A stretch of 64,000 nucleotides of DNA from Helichrysum umbraculigerum (GCA_949592205.1 CATIUR010000001.1:38953001-39017000), one strand, 5' to 3'; counted from the first letter of the stretch, positions 35,720 through 48,354 are shown. Numbers and translations: made by a program. Notes: generated from the sequence alone by a model not told the origin.

Positions 35720-35732
35720 TGGCGCCATCCGT
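35720..35732 (+). other. TE2 primer binding site
   Basis: TGGCGCCATCCGT starts 2 nt after the LTR. TGGCGCC is the usual start of primer sites in Tat and Athila elements; I cannot assign the exact tRNA. Confidence 0.6.
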
Positions 35733-35814
35733 TTATTAATACCCTAGATCTCTGCTAAATAACTAGAATAATCCTTGGTTATCTTTTTTACTCAGTTAAA
35801 ACCCCACACCCATT

Positions 35815-37511
35815 ATGGCGTCAAACTCTGGTCCGCCGCCGGCGACAGAAGAAAATTTCATGCACTTTGCTGCTCAACCCACACAGACACCTGTTGTGAG
35901 TTCCGGTGAGCAGGTGGCATGGGAACGACGACAAGCATTAGAACAATCACGCCGACAGCTGGATTTCAATACCCCAGTGGGGCAAAGTTTTCAACAACAG
36001 GGACAGACAAGTTTTCCCTCACAGCCAGTTGTTATAGGGGGACAGCAAGCACAGCAAAATTCAGGGCAATTCATTGCGCAAAATACAACCCCATCAACAT
36101 TCCAAACTACATTCCAGCCACCACTACCACCATTCCCACCGCCAAACCAACAACAACAATTTCAACAAGCGCCCCAGCAGTCGTTCCAGCAACCTTTCCA
36201 GCAACCTTTTCAACAACCATTCCAGCAGCATTTCCCACAAATGTCCCAAACGCAACAGCCATTCCAACAGTCATTCTTCCCTGCACAACAATTTTCCCAA
36301 CAGCAATTTACACAACCAACACAAACACCCTCAGTGCAGGACACAGCAGCCGCTTTGGGACAGCTCCTGGCACAGCTAATGCAACCACCAGTAGCCCCAC
36401 CACCGCCACCACAGCTCCCACCAATGTTGGCAAACTTGCTTGCTGTAATGCATGGGAAAATGCCCACACCTCAAAGTATTATCCCTGATTCTAACACTCA
36501 ATTTCATCCGGCAATCGCTAGTGTAGCAATACCCCTGGGAGCCATGGTCCCTGCCACTCTGGGCACTTATGACGGTACGACTGATCCAGAGGACTTCATC
36601 CAGTCCTATGATCATGCCATAAAAACACAGCATTGGGAAGACACTGTCGCCTGCCAAATGTTCCCTTCAGTGCTCAGATCGTACGCTAAATCCTGGTTCT
36701 GGGATCTCCCTGAAAGGAGCATTACATGCTTCAATGACATCAGGAAGAGGTTTGTTGGCCATTTTCACCAAAAGAAAAAACATGTTAGATCTCACGTGGA
36801 AGCTCACATGATTAAATAACACGCTCATGAGCCCCTAGATGAATTTATAGACAGGTATACTGATGAATGTTTGAAAATACCTGGGCTCCCTGAAAGCCAG
36901 CAGGTGTCAGGATTTATCTCCTGCTTAGATGAAAATTGTTTCCAGTCGTTGGTGGACAAGTTTATTGGTGAAACACCACCAACTTTTGCTGCGCAGGTGT
37001 CCCAAACAAGGGACTATATCAGGGCAATGGAAAAACGCCAGTTCAACAGGAGAAATAAGCAGGTTGCAAGTAACTCCAGGGGGACCACAAATTTCAATCG
37101 TATCAGGGAAAAGGAAATAGCCCGCAGGGAAACAAGTTTAACAGGGGAAACAGATACCAACCCTATAATAAGCATGCAGAAAAGGACGCAATTATAGCAT
37201 CACTGTCAAAAACACCGCATGAAATCCTGGCAACAGAACCTGCAGCAAAAGGATTTAAAAAACCTCCTCCAATGGTTTCTAAGGCAAAAGACAATGGGAA
37301 GTATTGTAAATTTCACAAGGAGGGGGGACATGATACAAATGAATGCAGGGAGTTAAAGGCTCAGATATACAAAGCGATAAAAGAGGGCAAGCTGGAACAT
37401 CTTGCGCAGGGGGCCCGTGATTATCAGCAGGGAGAAGCTAAGAAAGGCAGGGGAACGGCAGAGCTTCCAAAACCAGATGTAGTAATATTAATGATAAGCC
37501 CCATGATGTAG
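35815..37511 (+). pseudogene. TE2 gag, broken
   Basis: ATG 35815 opens a long gag whose first 200 residues are very rich in Gln, Pro and Phe, followed by the conserved capsid-like domain (AKSWFWDLPERSITCFNDIR). TAA at 36817-36819 interrupts it, and the same frame resumes with HAHEPLDEFIDRYTDEC. A 1-nt loss near 37100 shifts the frame before a zinc-finger-like CKFHKEGGHDTNEC. TAG at 37509-37511 ends that frame just before the protease region. A complete Gag cannot be made. Confidence 0.85.
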
Positions 37512-40500
37512 GGGCAAAAAAGGAAAATTGACATAATTGAATTATGGGAGTTACAGGAAATAAGTTTTCCGTCAATCCATAAGGTTGTTCCATCCGCTGA
37601 ACCGCTGGTGATTACAGCAAGAATTGCAAACTTCCAGGTAGGAAGGGTATACCTGGACAGTGGAAGCTATACGGAGATCATGTATGAACACTATTTTGAG
37701 CAGTTGCCTGACAATATAAAGATTCGGAAAGAAGAATTCTTACAGCCATTGGTTGGCTTTTCAGGAGAGACAAACTGGCCACTTGGTAAGATAAAGTTGG
37801 AAGTAACATTAGGTGATTATCCCCGTTACAGAACTGTTAACCTGGATTTTGTCATTGTTCGCTCATCATCAAAATACAATGTCATCCTGGGAAGAACAGC
37901 CATGTTGCAATTCGGGGCAGTAACATCCACTGTCCATGGCATGGTAAAATTTCCAACACCAGAAGGAATTGCTACAGTCCAGGCAACAAAACAAGTACCA
38001 TTAGAGTGTGCCCAGGTCAGCCAAAGAATTCAACAGGAAGCTCCAGAATCACCTGAAAGTGAAGAAAAAGTGGTACTTAATCATGCCTTCCCAGATCAAA
38101 CAATAAGCATAGGCAAGAAACTCCCTGCAGGAATCAAAAAGCAACTTAAAGAATTATTGATCGAGAATCAGGATGTCTTTGTTTTCCAACCATCAGACAT
38201 GACGGGAGTACCCAGAAGCATTGCTGAACACTCCCTGAATGTCAGACCAGGGGTAACCCCGTCCAGGCAAAAGAAAAGGGGAATGGCACCAGAAAGAAGT
38301 GCTTTCCTGCAGAAAGAAGTAGAAGACCTCGTAGGCGCAGGGATATTAAGAGAAGCAAAATACCAGACCTGGGTTGCCAACCCGGTCATGGTCAAAAAAC
38401 CTAACGGTTCCTGGAGAATGTGTGTTGATTATTCAGATCTCAACAAGGCCTGCCCTAAAGATAATTATCCATTGCCAGAAATAGATTGGAAGGTAGAGTC
38501 CCTGGCAAATTACCGATTGAAATGTTTCTTGGATGCCTATAAAGGCTATCACCAAATTCAAATAGCTGAGCACGATGAAGACAAAACGGCGTTCCACACA
38601 AATCAGGGAATCTTTTGTTACAGAAAAATGCCATTCGGCTTAAAAAATGCAGGAGCAACATACCAGCGGGTAATAGACTCGGCATTCAGGCAGCAAATCG
38701 GCAGGAACGTTGAGGCATATGTAGACGACCTGGTGATCAAAAGTACCATAGAAGCCAAGATGCTTGATGACATAACAGAAACCTTTACCACCCTACGTGG
38801 TATAAACATGAAGCTTAACCCAAGCAAGTGTACATTCGGAGTCGAAGAAGGAATGTTCCTAGGACACGTAATCACAACAGGGGGATTCAAGGCAAACCCG
38901 GAAAAAGTTCAGGCGGTTACAGGCATGCCCTCCCCGAAAACAAAACAGGACGTCCAAAGTCTATCAGGAAAGCTCGCCGCATTAACCAAATTCCTGTCCA
39001 AAGCAGCAGAACGTTCCCTCCCATTTTTCTCCACACTAAAAGGCATCACAGGAAAAAAAAGATTTCAAATGGACTGAAGAAGCTGAACAGGCCTTCCAGG
39101 AGATGAAGACATTCAAGGCAGAATTGCCCACGCTCACTGCCCCCATACCAGGGGAAACCTTGACACTGTACTTAGCCGCATCAAGTGGGGCAGTGAGTTC
39201 AGTATTAATAGCTGAAAGAAACAAGATACAAATGCCTGTATACTTCGTCAGCAAGGCATTGCAGCCGGCCGAACTAAACTACTCTCCCATTGAAAAGCTC
39301 ATTTTGGCTCTTGTACACTCAGCACGACGCTTACGACGATACTTTCAGGCCCACCCAATTATTGTATTAACCAATCAGCCAATTAAGCAAGTGTTGCTAA
39401 AACCAGAAAAATCAGGACGACTAGCAAAGTGGGCAATTGAACTAGGAGAGCATGAAATTACATTCTGTCCTAGAAATGCAGTAAAGGGACAAGTCATGGC
39501 TGATTTCTTGGCCGAATTACCAGGAGAAGTGGAAGGCAAGAGCTCCCTGACCGTCAGCGCCACTCCCAGAGAAACCTGGGAACTCTATACTGACGGTGCA
39601 GCCAGCTCTGGGGGGTCTGGAGCTGGGCTAATTCTAACAAGCCCAACAGGAGAAGAGCACACGTATGCCTTAAGGTTTGATTTCCCGGCAACAAATAATG
39701 AAGCAGAATACGAAGCACTAATAGCAGGAATGAGAATTGCTGAGCAAATGAACATTGAAAATATTCAGGTAGTTGTTGATTCCCAACTAGTGGCCAATCA
39801 GGTGAATGGCAGCTTTGAGGCAAAGGAGCCGACAATGAAAAAATACCTAGAGGTGGTGCTGGAAATCAAAAGCAAGTTTCAGCATTTTCAAATCGACCAG
39901 GTGCCAAGAAGCCAGAATAAGAAAGCTGATGTGCTAAGTAAATTAGCAACTCTTACTTTTGCTCACCTCACAAAAGAAGTGCTAGTCGAAGTTCTAAAGC
40001 AAAAATCAATAGATTCAGGTGGTGAGGTTAACCCAATAGAAGAGGAAGAAGAAACATGGATGACACCGATCAGGAATTACTTGTTATCTGGAACACTTCC
40101 AGCTGACAGGGTGCAAGCAAGAAAAATCAGGATAAAAGCGCCAATGTACATCATTGAAAATGGAGAGCTGCTCAGGAAGTCTTTCCTAGGACCCAACCTT
40201 AGGTGTGCCGGACCTAGACAAGCTGAAAATTTAATCAGGGAAGTACACGAGGGGTCTTGTGGTCTGCATTCGGGACCACGGGCCATCATCGGGAAAATAA
40301 TGAGACAAGGATACTTCTGGCCATCAATGCACCAGGATACCTTGTCGGTGGTTCAAAAATGCCACTCTTGTCAAATCCACGTGCCTGTTTCTAGAACCCC
40401 CAAACATGACTTAATCCCGGTCACCTCCCCCTGGCCGTTCTTTAAGTGGGGAATTGACATTGTGGGACCTTTTCCCCCTGCAGCAGGAGGAGTCAAATTC

Positions 40501-41283
40501 ATCGTTGTAGCCATCGACTATTTCACTAAGTGGGTCGAGGCCAAACCCATAGCGCAAATTTCAGGAAAGAAGATGATCAATTTTGTTTGGGAAAACATCG
40601 TTTGCAGGTTCGGCATTCCCCATGAAACCGTGAGTGACAATGGCACTCAGTTCGCAGCCGATCCCTTCCGGTCATGGTGCAGCGAGCTGTCAATCAAACA
40701 GACATTCACTTCCGTCGCTCATCCTCAGGCAAACGGGCAAGTCGAAGTAACAAACAGAGACATAGTTGCAGGCATTAAGGCCAGGCTGGGCACTTCAAGA
40801 ACAGGATGGGTTGAAGAACTTCCTAACGTTTTATGGGCCCACAGAACAATGCCAAAAAATGATAGTATATGGATGACTCCCTTCAGTCTTGTGTATGGAA
40901 CAGAGGCCGTAATTCCTGCCGAAATTAGCGTGCCGACAGAAAGAGTCATGATGTTTGAAGAAGCAGCAAACATGGAGTCTCTGCAGGAGAACCTAAACAT
41001 GGTCGAGGAGGTTAGGGAGATGGCAGCAATTCGCCAAGCAAGGAACAAACACAAAATGGCTAGGTATTACAACAGGAAGGTGCAACCCCAGACATACAGA
41101 GCAGGAGATTATGTGCGGCGCAAAAATGAAGCATCAAGAGCAGAAGATACAGGAAAGCTTGGCCAGAACTGCGAAGGTCCATATCAAGTCGTTGACGTTC
41201 ATGGTAATGGGGCCTATTCCCTGAACAGCCTGGATGGAACAGCTGTGCCACGTACCTGGCACGCGACCAATTTGAAAAAGTGA
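37512..41283 (+). pseudogene. TE2 pol: protease, RT, two RNase H domains, integrase, with a frameshift
   Basis: Protease core VYLDSGSYTEI (Asp at 37656-37658) and reverse transcriptase with MCVDYSDLNKACPKDNYPLP and YVDDLVIKS (38718 on). The frame runs off at an A8 run (39053-39060); from 39061 the neighbouring frame continues DFKWTEEAEQAFQEMK. Next come the retroviral-type RNase H/connection, the second RNase H (ELYTDGAASSGG at about 39580, NNEAEYEAL, VVVDSQLV), and integrase with HHCC and catalytic Asp 40456, Asp 40636 and Glu 40744, spaced D-35-E. No chromodomain, as expected for Tat. The frame shift lies between RT and RNase H. Confidence 0.9.
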
Positions 41284-41900
41284 TATGTTTGAACAACCAT
41301 GTAAGCCCGGTAGGGATTGATCACCCCTACTGATTGGCCAATCTATGTTAAATCGCTTTATAATAAAAACAGCTGTTCATCCTAGATACTTGTCTATTTT
41401 AAATAAATGTAAATTCAGCGCCACACCGGTGGCCATAATCATTCAATATGATTTTCCAACGCCCCATTCCCTGCACTTGGCTGACAGAATCACCCGAAAT
41501 AGCAGACAGGAATGGCGGTCCTACCGCAGCGGAAGGTGCATTCTAGCCCTATCCCTGGCAGAGATTCACCTCAACCAATAGGTTGGCAAGTGATGAATCA
41601 GATCAAGGCGAGAATGGCACAAGCATCCGCCAATAGGCTTGCTGGCTGCGCATTCCTCGCACCAAAGGCATCCTAGAATGTGTCAAGTCATGACTAAAAC
41701 AAGGGAATATCCCATACAATCTTGTTTCCAAAAAAGACAAATACAGAAAGAATTGAGTACTCAAAAACAGGCAAAGCATAACAAGTATAAAAATGTCCAC
41801 AAAAATCACGACATAACAAAGGAAAATTGTTTTCAAGGAACACAAACAATTACAATCACGATATAAAATTGTCTCCAGTAACAGGTGGAAATTACGATAG
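41284..41900. other. spacer between pol and the antisense gene
   Basis: The two coding regions converge here. No ORF with recognisable content. It should contain the antisense gene's 3' UTR. Confidence 0.5.
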
Positions 41901-44307
41901 TTAAGGCTTCATTGCTAGAATTTTATCCACAGGCATGTCAAGGTCTGCTACCACCCTTTCAAGAAAAGGGGTAGTGGTCATCTCGGATAAAGCCCTACCA
42001 GCCGCTTTAGCCTTCGCAGTAGCATCAGGGTCAACCTTCGCGGCAATCTCTGCAGGAAGCGGATTCAGGTGGTTTAAACACAAGGACGCCACTTCGTGCC
42101 TGCCTTGATGTCTAGCACACTTCACAACATTACCAAAGGGGGTCTTGAAAACAGGATCATTCATGGCACTGAAAAATAGATCAGGTACACCTGCCTGCAG
42201 CTTCTTTTTGTTTGCAATCGCAGCATCCCTGTCAGATAGTGCCTGAGCTTTTTCAGCAAGAGCCCCCTCCCTGGCCTGGATAGCTTCATCTCTTTGAGCA
42301 ATGGCCGCATTGAGATCAGAATCACTCTGTTGCAGCGACGCTTCCATATCCTGAGTTTTCTTCTCTTGCTCAGCCAGCTTACTCCTCAACAATTCAATCT
42401 CGGAAGTCGCCTGCTCAACTTTAAGAATATCTGCCGCATGCTCAAGCTTGAACTTCTCAAACTCCTCCTGACCAGCCTTCGCCAATGCCTCAGCCTTCTC
42501 CAGCTTTGCCCTATCCTCCCTTATTGACAGACCTAACTTACGGTTCATCTTGTCTACATGATCGGCCACATGAAGGGTGTTTATATTCCACATAAAATTA
42601 TCAAAAGTTGATTTGATACCCCGGTTTATGCTTTGGCGAATAGACAGCTGACTCATCTTCTTCCCGATACCAGGCGGCATGGCATGCCTGACAAAATCCC
42701 TGCAAGAATGTAAATCCCTCCCGGGATTGTCAACCTGGTACCCCCAAGCAGGCACAAAGATGGGGGAGTCACCCAAATCGGTCACAGGGGCAGAAGGAAT
42801 AGGGCCCCTGCCCCCCCCCCCCCCCCCCCCAAGAAGTCGGTGCAGTCATCATCTTCATCCATGTCCATCAAAGAATGACTCGAGCTGCTGTCATAAAAAT
42901 GCCGGGACAAGCTACCTGCACTACTTTCACCACCAGTCGCCTGCTGCACCTTCTTTTTCTTCTTTGTTACCTCCACCACGTCATCATCCTCGTCATCTGA
43001 AAAATAAAGGATAATTCAAATAAATATACGAAAAATTTCTCTTTTTAATGATTGAGAAAATACAAGAATTACCCGTCGGTTCATCAACCAGGGAACGTTT
43101 AGTTCGCAGCCTCTTCTTCTTCGGCTCAATCTCCTGTACAGCAGCCTCCTCATCAGTCTCGTGAGTTGAGGTCGAGATGTCAGCCACCTCCTTGGAAGTC
43201 TTCTTTTTCCTTTGAGTCACCACCTTCTTCTTCTTCCCAGTCTCCAGGGAATCCACAACAGTGAAATCAGGAGGAATCTCGGATCCAGGAAACAAGGTCT
43301 CAGCAGTAGACCCATCAGGATTGACAGGGAGATTGTCAACAGAAATATGACCTATGTCGATTCCAACAGGATCATCCTCCGCAAGGGCATAGTTAATGTC
43401 CATCACTACACAAACCACAAAATAACAATAAATTTACAAACATACAAGGGGAACAAGGTAAATATAAGCAACCATGGAACTACCGGGCCCACCATTAACC
43501 AGTACCTTTTTTGTTACGCCTGCAAACAAGAATCCTGTCCTTGCGGTTCCAATTCCTGCTCATATTTGCCATGGCCAGGAACGATTCCGGATAGGGCCTC
43601 ATCACTACCTTCGCCTGCGACAGCAGGCGGAAAAAGTCCATATCATTCTCCTCCCCCCTAATCTCCGGGGCAGCATTCTTTACCGGCCCTTGACTTCTTA
43701 CCCAAACAGACGGGTCAACCCATACCAAGAGTCTCTCCTTTCCTACTGGCAAAATTTTATCATCAACAAAGAAAAAATGGTCTTTCCAGTGACGGAGACC
43801 ATCAACCCTGGGACCACAAAAATTGGTATTCCTACCGGTCCTTTTGGCTACCGAAAACCAACTCTCAAGAGAATTGGTCAGCGTAAATTGCGAAGTAAAT
43901 AGCAAAAGGCTTGGCTCTTTCTTGTGCAGGCGACAATGCACCTCAAACATAACAATTTTCTGCAAGCCCAAGGGATGTAGCTGGGTAAACCCTACCCCAT
44001 AATACTCTAACACAGAAATCAGGATGGGAGAAGGGGGAAGCCTAAAATTGTTGGTTATAAACCAGTGGGTATATACAGTAACCTTTCCCTTGGGCGGCGC
44101 GTGGGCTCGCTGCCCAGAGGTAGGTGCAATGGCGTCAAAATGATACAAACAGGCGAATTGTTGAGCCAAAGCAACTATATCGCTCTCTCTCACCCTACTC
44201 TCTATGCTATCTACCACGCCACAGGAAAATTGTAAGTTAGCATTACTAGTGGTCTGTGACGATCTAACGGCGGTTAACGGCGCGGCGACGGACGACGATG
44301 GTTCCAT
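41901..44307 (-). CDS. TE2 antisense gene: 'putative gypsy-type transposase' domain plus coiled coil, 3 exons
   Basis: Read on the minus strand from ATG 44307. Exons: 44307-43506, 43405-43073, 42996-41901, with GT-AG junctions and matching phases at both introns. Exon 1 carries the plant-specific domain found in antisense ORFs of Tat elements (THWFITNNFRLPPSPIL, VLEYYGVGFTQLHPLG, KRTGRNTNFCG). Exon 2 is Lys-rich and looks like a nuclear-localisation region (KKKKVVTQRKKKTSK, PKKKRLRTKR). Exon 3 has an acidic stretch, then a long coiled coil (about 42560-42250) and a conserved tail. A run of 20 G (C20 on the plus strand, 42811-42830) leaves exon 3 out of frame by one base. Function is unknown; despite its database name it is not shown to be a transposase. 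Confidence 0.78.
42811..42830. repeat. C20 mononucleotide run inside the antisense gene
   Basis: Twenty consecutive C on the plus strand, within a Gly-coding stretch of exon 3. Such runs slip during replication and are read poorly by sequencers, so both the length and the frame effect are uncertain. Confidence 0.9.
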
Positions 44308-44516
44308 GGTTATATTCACCAACAAAAGTAAAAATAAACAAATAAGGAGGGTACGGTAAAAAGGTTCAAAATATAAAAACACGAACCTAAACGCTGCCGG
44401 AAAACACTTGTTTCAGACGATTGTTCGGTCGGAGTTGCAAAGTAATGAGTGAAATCCGGCAAATAATATAAGTTGGAATGTGAGGAGTAAAAAGGAAAGA
44501 AGGAAACATAAACTGC

Positions 44517-44526
44517 CTATTTATAG
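44517..44526 (-). promoter_or_regulatory. TATA box of the TE2 antisense gene
   Basis: TATAAATAGG on the minus strand, about 210 bp upstream of the antisense ATG. It suggests a promoter separate from the LTR. Confidence 0.55.
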
Positions 44527-44952
44527 GCAATAAGCTTGGCGGTTAGAAGCCCATGGGCTTATGGGCCTCGATCACAGGCATACACGTGTACGGCCACAAC
44601 ACAGCGCGTGATTATCCGTAACAATAAATAAACCACGCGCTCCAGTCACAACGGCACACACGGTACTCGAGGAACACCCAAAGGACACTCGCATTAAATG
44701 CACCCTAGGTACAGCTGCGCTACTGACAACTTGACAAGACGCCATCAGTCAAAACTATACGGCCAGTATAGTGGCCACGTATCCCGTGATAACACACGCC
44801 TCCTGACAAGAGGTGAGAAAATTTCAAAATTTACAAGCCCTTTGCACTGAGATCATTCTTGATTGAACCAAGAATTCTTTGAAAACACTCTTTGCCTGTA
44901 CAGGGAATATGACAAAACTAGTTTAGTTCCTCGGACAATATACCAGCAAACT

Positions 44953-44966
44953 AAACTGGGGGGACT
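44953..44966 (+). other. TE2 polypurine tract
   Basis: AACTGGGGGGACT lies directly before the 3' LTR start at 44967; the G6 run would be the plus-strand primer. Confidence 0.7.
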
Positions 44967-45605
44967 TAATCATGTACCATGCAAATGGCCCAAAATTCAA
45001 GATATAAGGTCCATCAGGAAAGGCCCATCAGGCAAGGCCCATCAGGCAAGGCCCATCACATGGCCCGGCCCCATCAGATTAGGGATTCTGCCCCCTTGGC
45101 TCATGACAAACAGATTCAGGAAATCACCAACGTTAGTGGTGGTTCCCTGCGGACCGACAAGGGTTTGTATCCGCAAACATCATTGGTCCACGTCGACACA
45201 GGGGACCCCCACACGGGACTCGTTGATCTCAACCGTACGATCTTAAAATTGTAAGATGATGACTTAGCCGTACGATCACCAAGTACCACAGGATGGTGAG
45301 TAAACCGTACGATCAAACGCACCAGATGGTGACACGTGGACAAACTTGTCCACCAAGGTGATCATGGAGTACTATAAATACAAGGGCATGAACAGTATTC
45401 AGCCCTTAAGCACCTCCAAATATTCACAACCATCATTAGAAAAACCCTAATATCAAGAGAAGAGCACTATTCATCTTCTCGCAATCGATTCACGCCACCC
45501 ACGGTTCCATTCAATACGCTCCGTCGGGTCCTTACGCAAGTCGCGGAGAGCAACGAATCCAATCCAACCCAGTTGCACTCAGGTATAACATTTTATGCTT
45601 GATCA
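44967..45605 (+). repeat. TE2 3' LTR (639 bp)
   Basis: Same ends as the 5' LTR. It has one fewer 14-bp GCAAGGCCCATCAG unit, one extra C in the same block (about 45007-45076), and about ten substitutions. Confidence 0.92.
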
Positions 45606-45610
45606 ATGAT

Positions 45611-46071
45611 CGACAAAGTTAATCTTCTTTTCCTCATTTTTAAAACAGCAGTTACTTAATATATTTTTAATAGGTAGAAAATTATATTGTTAGAGTATAT
45701 ATATATGTCACATACACATCACAATTTTGTTTTTGTAGGTACTTTAAGGTCTTCAATAAGTTGTTGTTTCTTTACCGTTTTGGTTTGCATGCTTTTGACA
45801 TATAAATCGCATATCGTTTTCTTGGGGTTATTATTTACCAGTAAATCTATTTATGGGTTTTCAAAGACTTTCCGTACCCACCCGAAGTATATCGCCAACC
45901 TTACCCTAATTAAGGTCCTAGTCTATGATGAACTCGACACTTGATAAGATTACTTAGCCCAGTTTATTTGAGTTTACTTATTTGACATATCTTCTTGTAT
46001 TGGTTTGCACTATTTTAAGATCATATATATAGTGCCATAGTGGAATGACATTGCATCGTTAATGAGAGACT
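45611..46071. other. spacer between TE2 and the foldback element
   Basis: A mixed region with no recognisable gene. Confidence 0.4.
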
Positions 46072-46080
46072 ATTATTTAA

Positions 46081-46765
46081 CGGAAATTAAAAAAAATGCC
46101 ACTTTTTATCGTTTTTCCCTCCGAAAAAAAAATTGACGATATACCCCATGAAATCACAAAAGCAAATTTACCTTTGCCATTCCCTTTTTGCGATTTGCGA
46201 CCCGTTCACGTGACTGAGCCCGATCTCGAGAAAAACATGCCATGACAAATCGCAAAACTAAGTTTTGCGATTTGCATTTTACCTATGCACGATGTCGTTT
46301 TGCGATGGCACCACCTAATGAGTCGTTTTGCACGTCACCGAGTGCATAGGTAAATGGCAAATCGCAAAAAATTATTTTCCATTTGCGATGACATGTTTTC
46401 TCGAGCACGGATAGGAACCACGTGCCATCGCAAATTTGTCTTGTGCATAGGTAAATGGCAAATCGCAAAACATTATTTGCCATTTGCGATGGCATGGTTT
46501 TCTCGAGCACGGACAGGAACCACGTGCCATCGCAAATTTTGTCTCGTGCATAGGTAAATGGCAAATCGCAAAAAATTATTTGCCATTTGCGATGGCATGG
46601 TTTTCTCGAGAACGGAGTCGGTCAAGTGAGTGGATCGCAAAGGTAAATTCTGGATCGCAAAAGCAAATTTGCTTTTGCGATTTCAGGGGGTATATCATCA
46701 AAAAAAATTTTTCGAAAGGCAAAACGATATACTTGAAAAAAAAGTGGCATTTTTTTTAATTTCCC
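46081..46765. mobile_element. Mutator-like foldback element, 685 bp
   Basis: Long terminal inverted repeats, about 100 bp each and imperfect. The left end reads CGGAAATTAAAAAAAATGCC and the right end, reversed, GGGAAATTAAAAAAAATGCC; both continue through ATATACCCC and AAATC(A/G)CAAAAGCAAATTT. Flanked by a 9-bp duplication with one mismatch, ATTATTTAA (46072-46080) and ATCATTTAA (46766-46774), the Mutator length. The interior is built of GCGATTTGCG-type repeats and codes for nothing. Confidence 0.75.
46342..46620. repeat. three tandem units of about 102 bp in the foldback element
   Basis: GTGCATAGGTAAATGGCAAA recurs at 46342, 46443 and 46546, each time followed by TCGCAAAA, ATTTGCGATG, TTTTCTCGAG and ACCACGTGCCATCGCAAAT. 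Units contain ATTTGCCATTTGCGATG and its inverse, so each can fold on itself. Confidence 0.85.
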
Positions 46766-46774
46766 ATCATTTAA

Positions 46775-48354
46775 TTATGACACAACGACGTCTCTAAAAT
46801 CCAAGAGACGACTATGCTTCAAGTAGTTAGAAACTATCACTAAGAGACACAATAAGTAGCCCAAGTATACAAAAAAAAAAAAGAAAAAAAGATTACTCAT
46901 ACAAAGTATGATAGGGGCATATTTTAATCAACAATCTTCTGGGTCATCAAAGCTCAGGATCGGCCCTGGGACTTGTTCTAATTCATATTCCTATATTAAT
47001 ACTACTAAATTTTAAACCCGTATGTATACACGGAATTTGTAGAAGAATTAATGTATGTTTACGGAACGAGTTTTGTTGAAGAATTATGTATCTTGTTTAT
47101 CAACAAGACTTTAAATGGCCTTCGCATTGCGAAGGGGTTTAAATACACGCGTGAAACGTATTACAAATTTACGATCATTGAGAAGTTAAACATATACGAA
47201 CTATATATGATATCTTTTGTAAAGGCTTTTGATAAAATCTTGTGTATGATATCTTTTGTAAACGTTTTTTTTTTTTTTTTTAAATCTTAGTGTAAGATAT
47301 GGAGTATGTGATCTACCGATGCTTATTACATTGGTTGGTAAATATGTACGTAACACTTTATAGTTACGTTATTACATAAAAAAAAAACCCTTATATAATT
47401 ACCACAATTGTTACTTCTCTTATCTCTTACATAAGTATAATAGCAAATAGTGCATAGTAATTACGTAAATTGTTTAATTGTCAAGATTATAATTTCATGT
47501 TAGTCACAAAAACTTTAATTACAATCGACCTATTAGTTTTTATCATATAATATTAAAATCTATTAGTTCTTGTCATATAATATTTAAATAATTATTTTTT
47601 TTTGTAATTTTAGGCTAAACTTTTAATTGTAACAATTTGAACGTAGTATTTTCGGTGTTTATATGTCGTATATACATTTCGTTGATTATCTAATATTAAG
47701 CTAAAACCTCTAGGTCATATACACATTTTGGAGTTTATTTAATTTGTAGCATTAATTTAATATTTTATAAATGGGATGATTTTTTTGCACATAACAAACT
47801 TGTTATGTCGGTCTAATAAGTACATGAATATAAAATTATAATCTTTTTATATTTGTTGTAAAGTCAAGGGCTCATTCATATTTCCAAACTTTATTGTTAA
47901 TTTAATGGTTGCTATAACTGTTTTTATAAAATGTAGGGGCTAATATTGCAATGTGGGACAAAATTTGTGGGAGTCATATTTAGTGTTAGTCGAACCAAAC
48001 TCATTCATAGGCAAAATCACATGATATATTTATCAAAACGATAGAACACGATTACATGAGAAAAGTCCAAAAAATTGACCTAAATTACCGAGATATAATT
48101 GCCGATATGCTTTTGTGAATTGAATATAAGTAGTAATAGTAACAGTAATAGTAATATTGTGGGCCTCATACTTTTGTAATTAGATTCAATTTGGATATAA
48201 ATGATATGACATCCTAAGTTCCTAACCCTAGCACTATAATATCGAATCCCAATTATGTTTAGTTTTCTACCAGCATCGACTCATGCAATGTGACGGTGGT
48301 ATTTAAGAATGAAAACTTGACATCGTTAATAAAGATCTTACGATTCATAGTTTT
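46775..48354. other. AT-rich region without a gene
   Basis: Simple A and T runs, a CCTTCGCATTGCGAAGG palindrome near 47120-47136, and near 48265-48330 a degraded Helitron-like segment resembling 4091-4190. TE3 inserted at its right end. Confidence 0.4.

Larger units (their letters stand above)
35066..45605 (+). mobile_element. TE2: Tat-lineage Ty3/gypsy LTR retrotransposon
   Basis: Flanked by the 5-bp duplication ATGAT (35061-35065 and 45606-45610). Contains gag, protease, RT, RNase H, a second (archaeal-type) RNase H and integrase, then about 3.7 kb holding an antisense spliced gene, a purine tract and the 3' LTR. The second RNase H and the antisense gene are hallmarks of the Tat group (Retand, Ogre, Grande). 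gag-pol has several breaks. The LTRs differ by about ten substitutions and one 14-bp repeat unit, so it is older than TE1. Confidence 0.94.

Noticed and set aside
36210..36467. Cys- and Gly-rich minus-strand ORF
   Set aside because: Shadow of the Gln/Pro-rich TE2 gag in the opposite strand; the composition follows from CAA/CCA codons.
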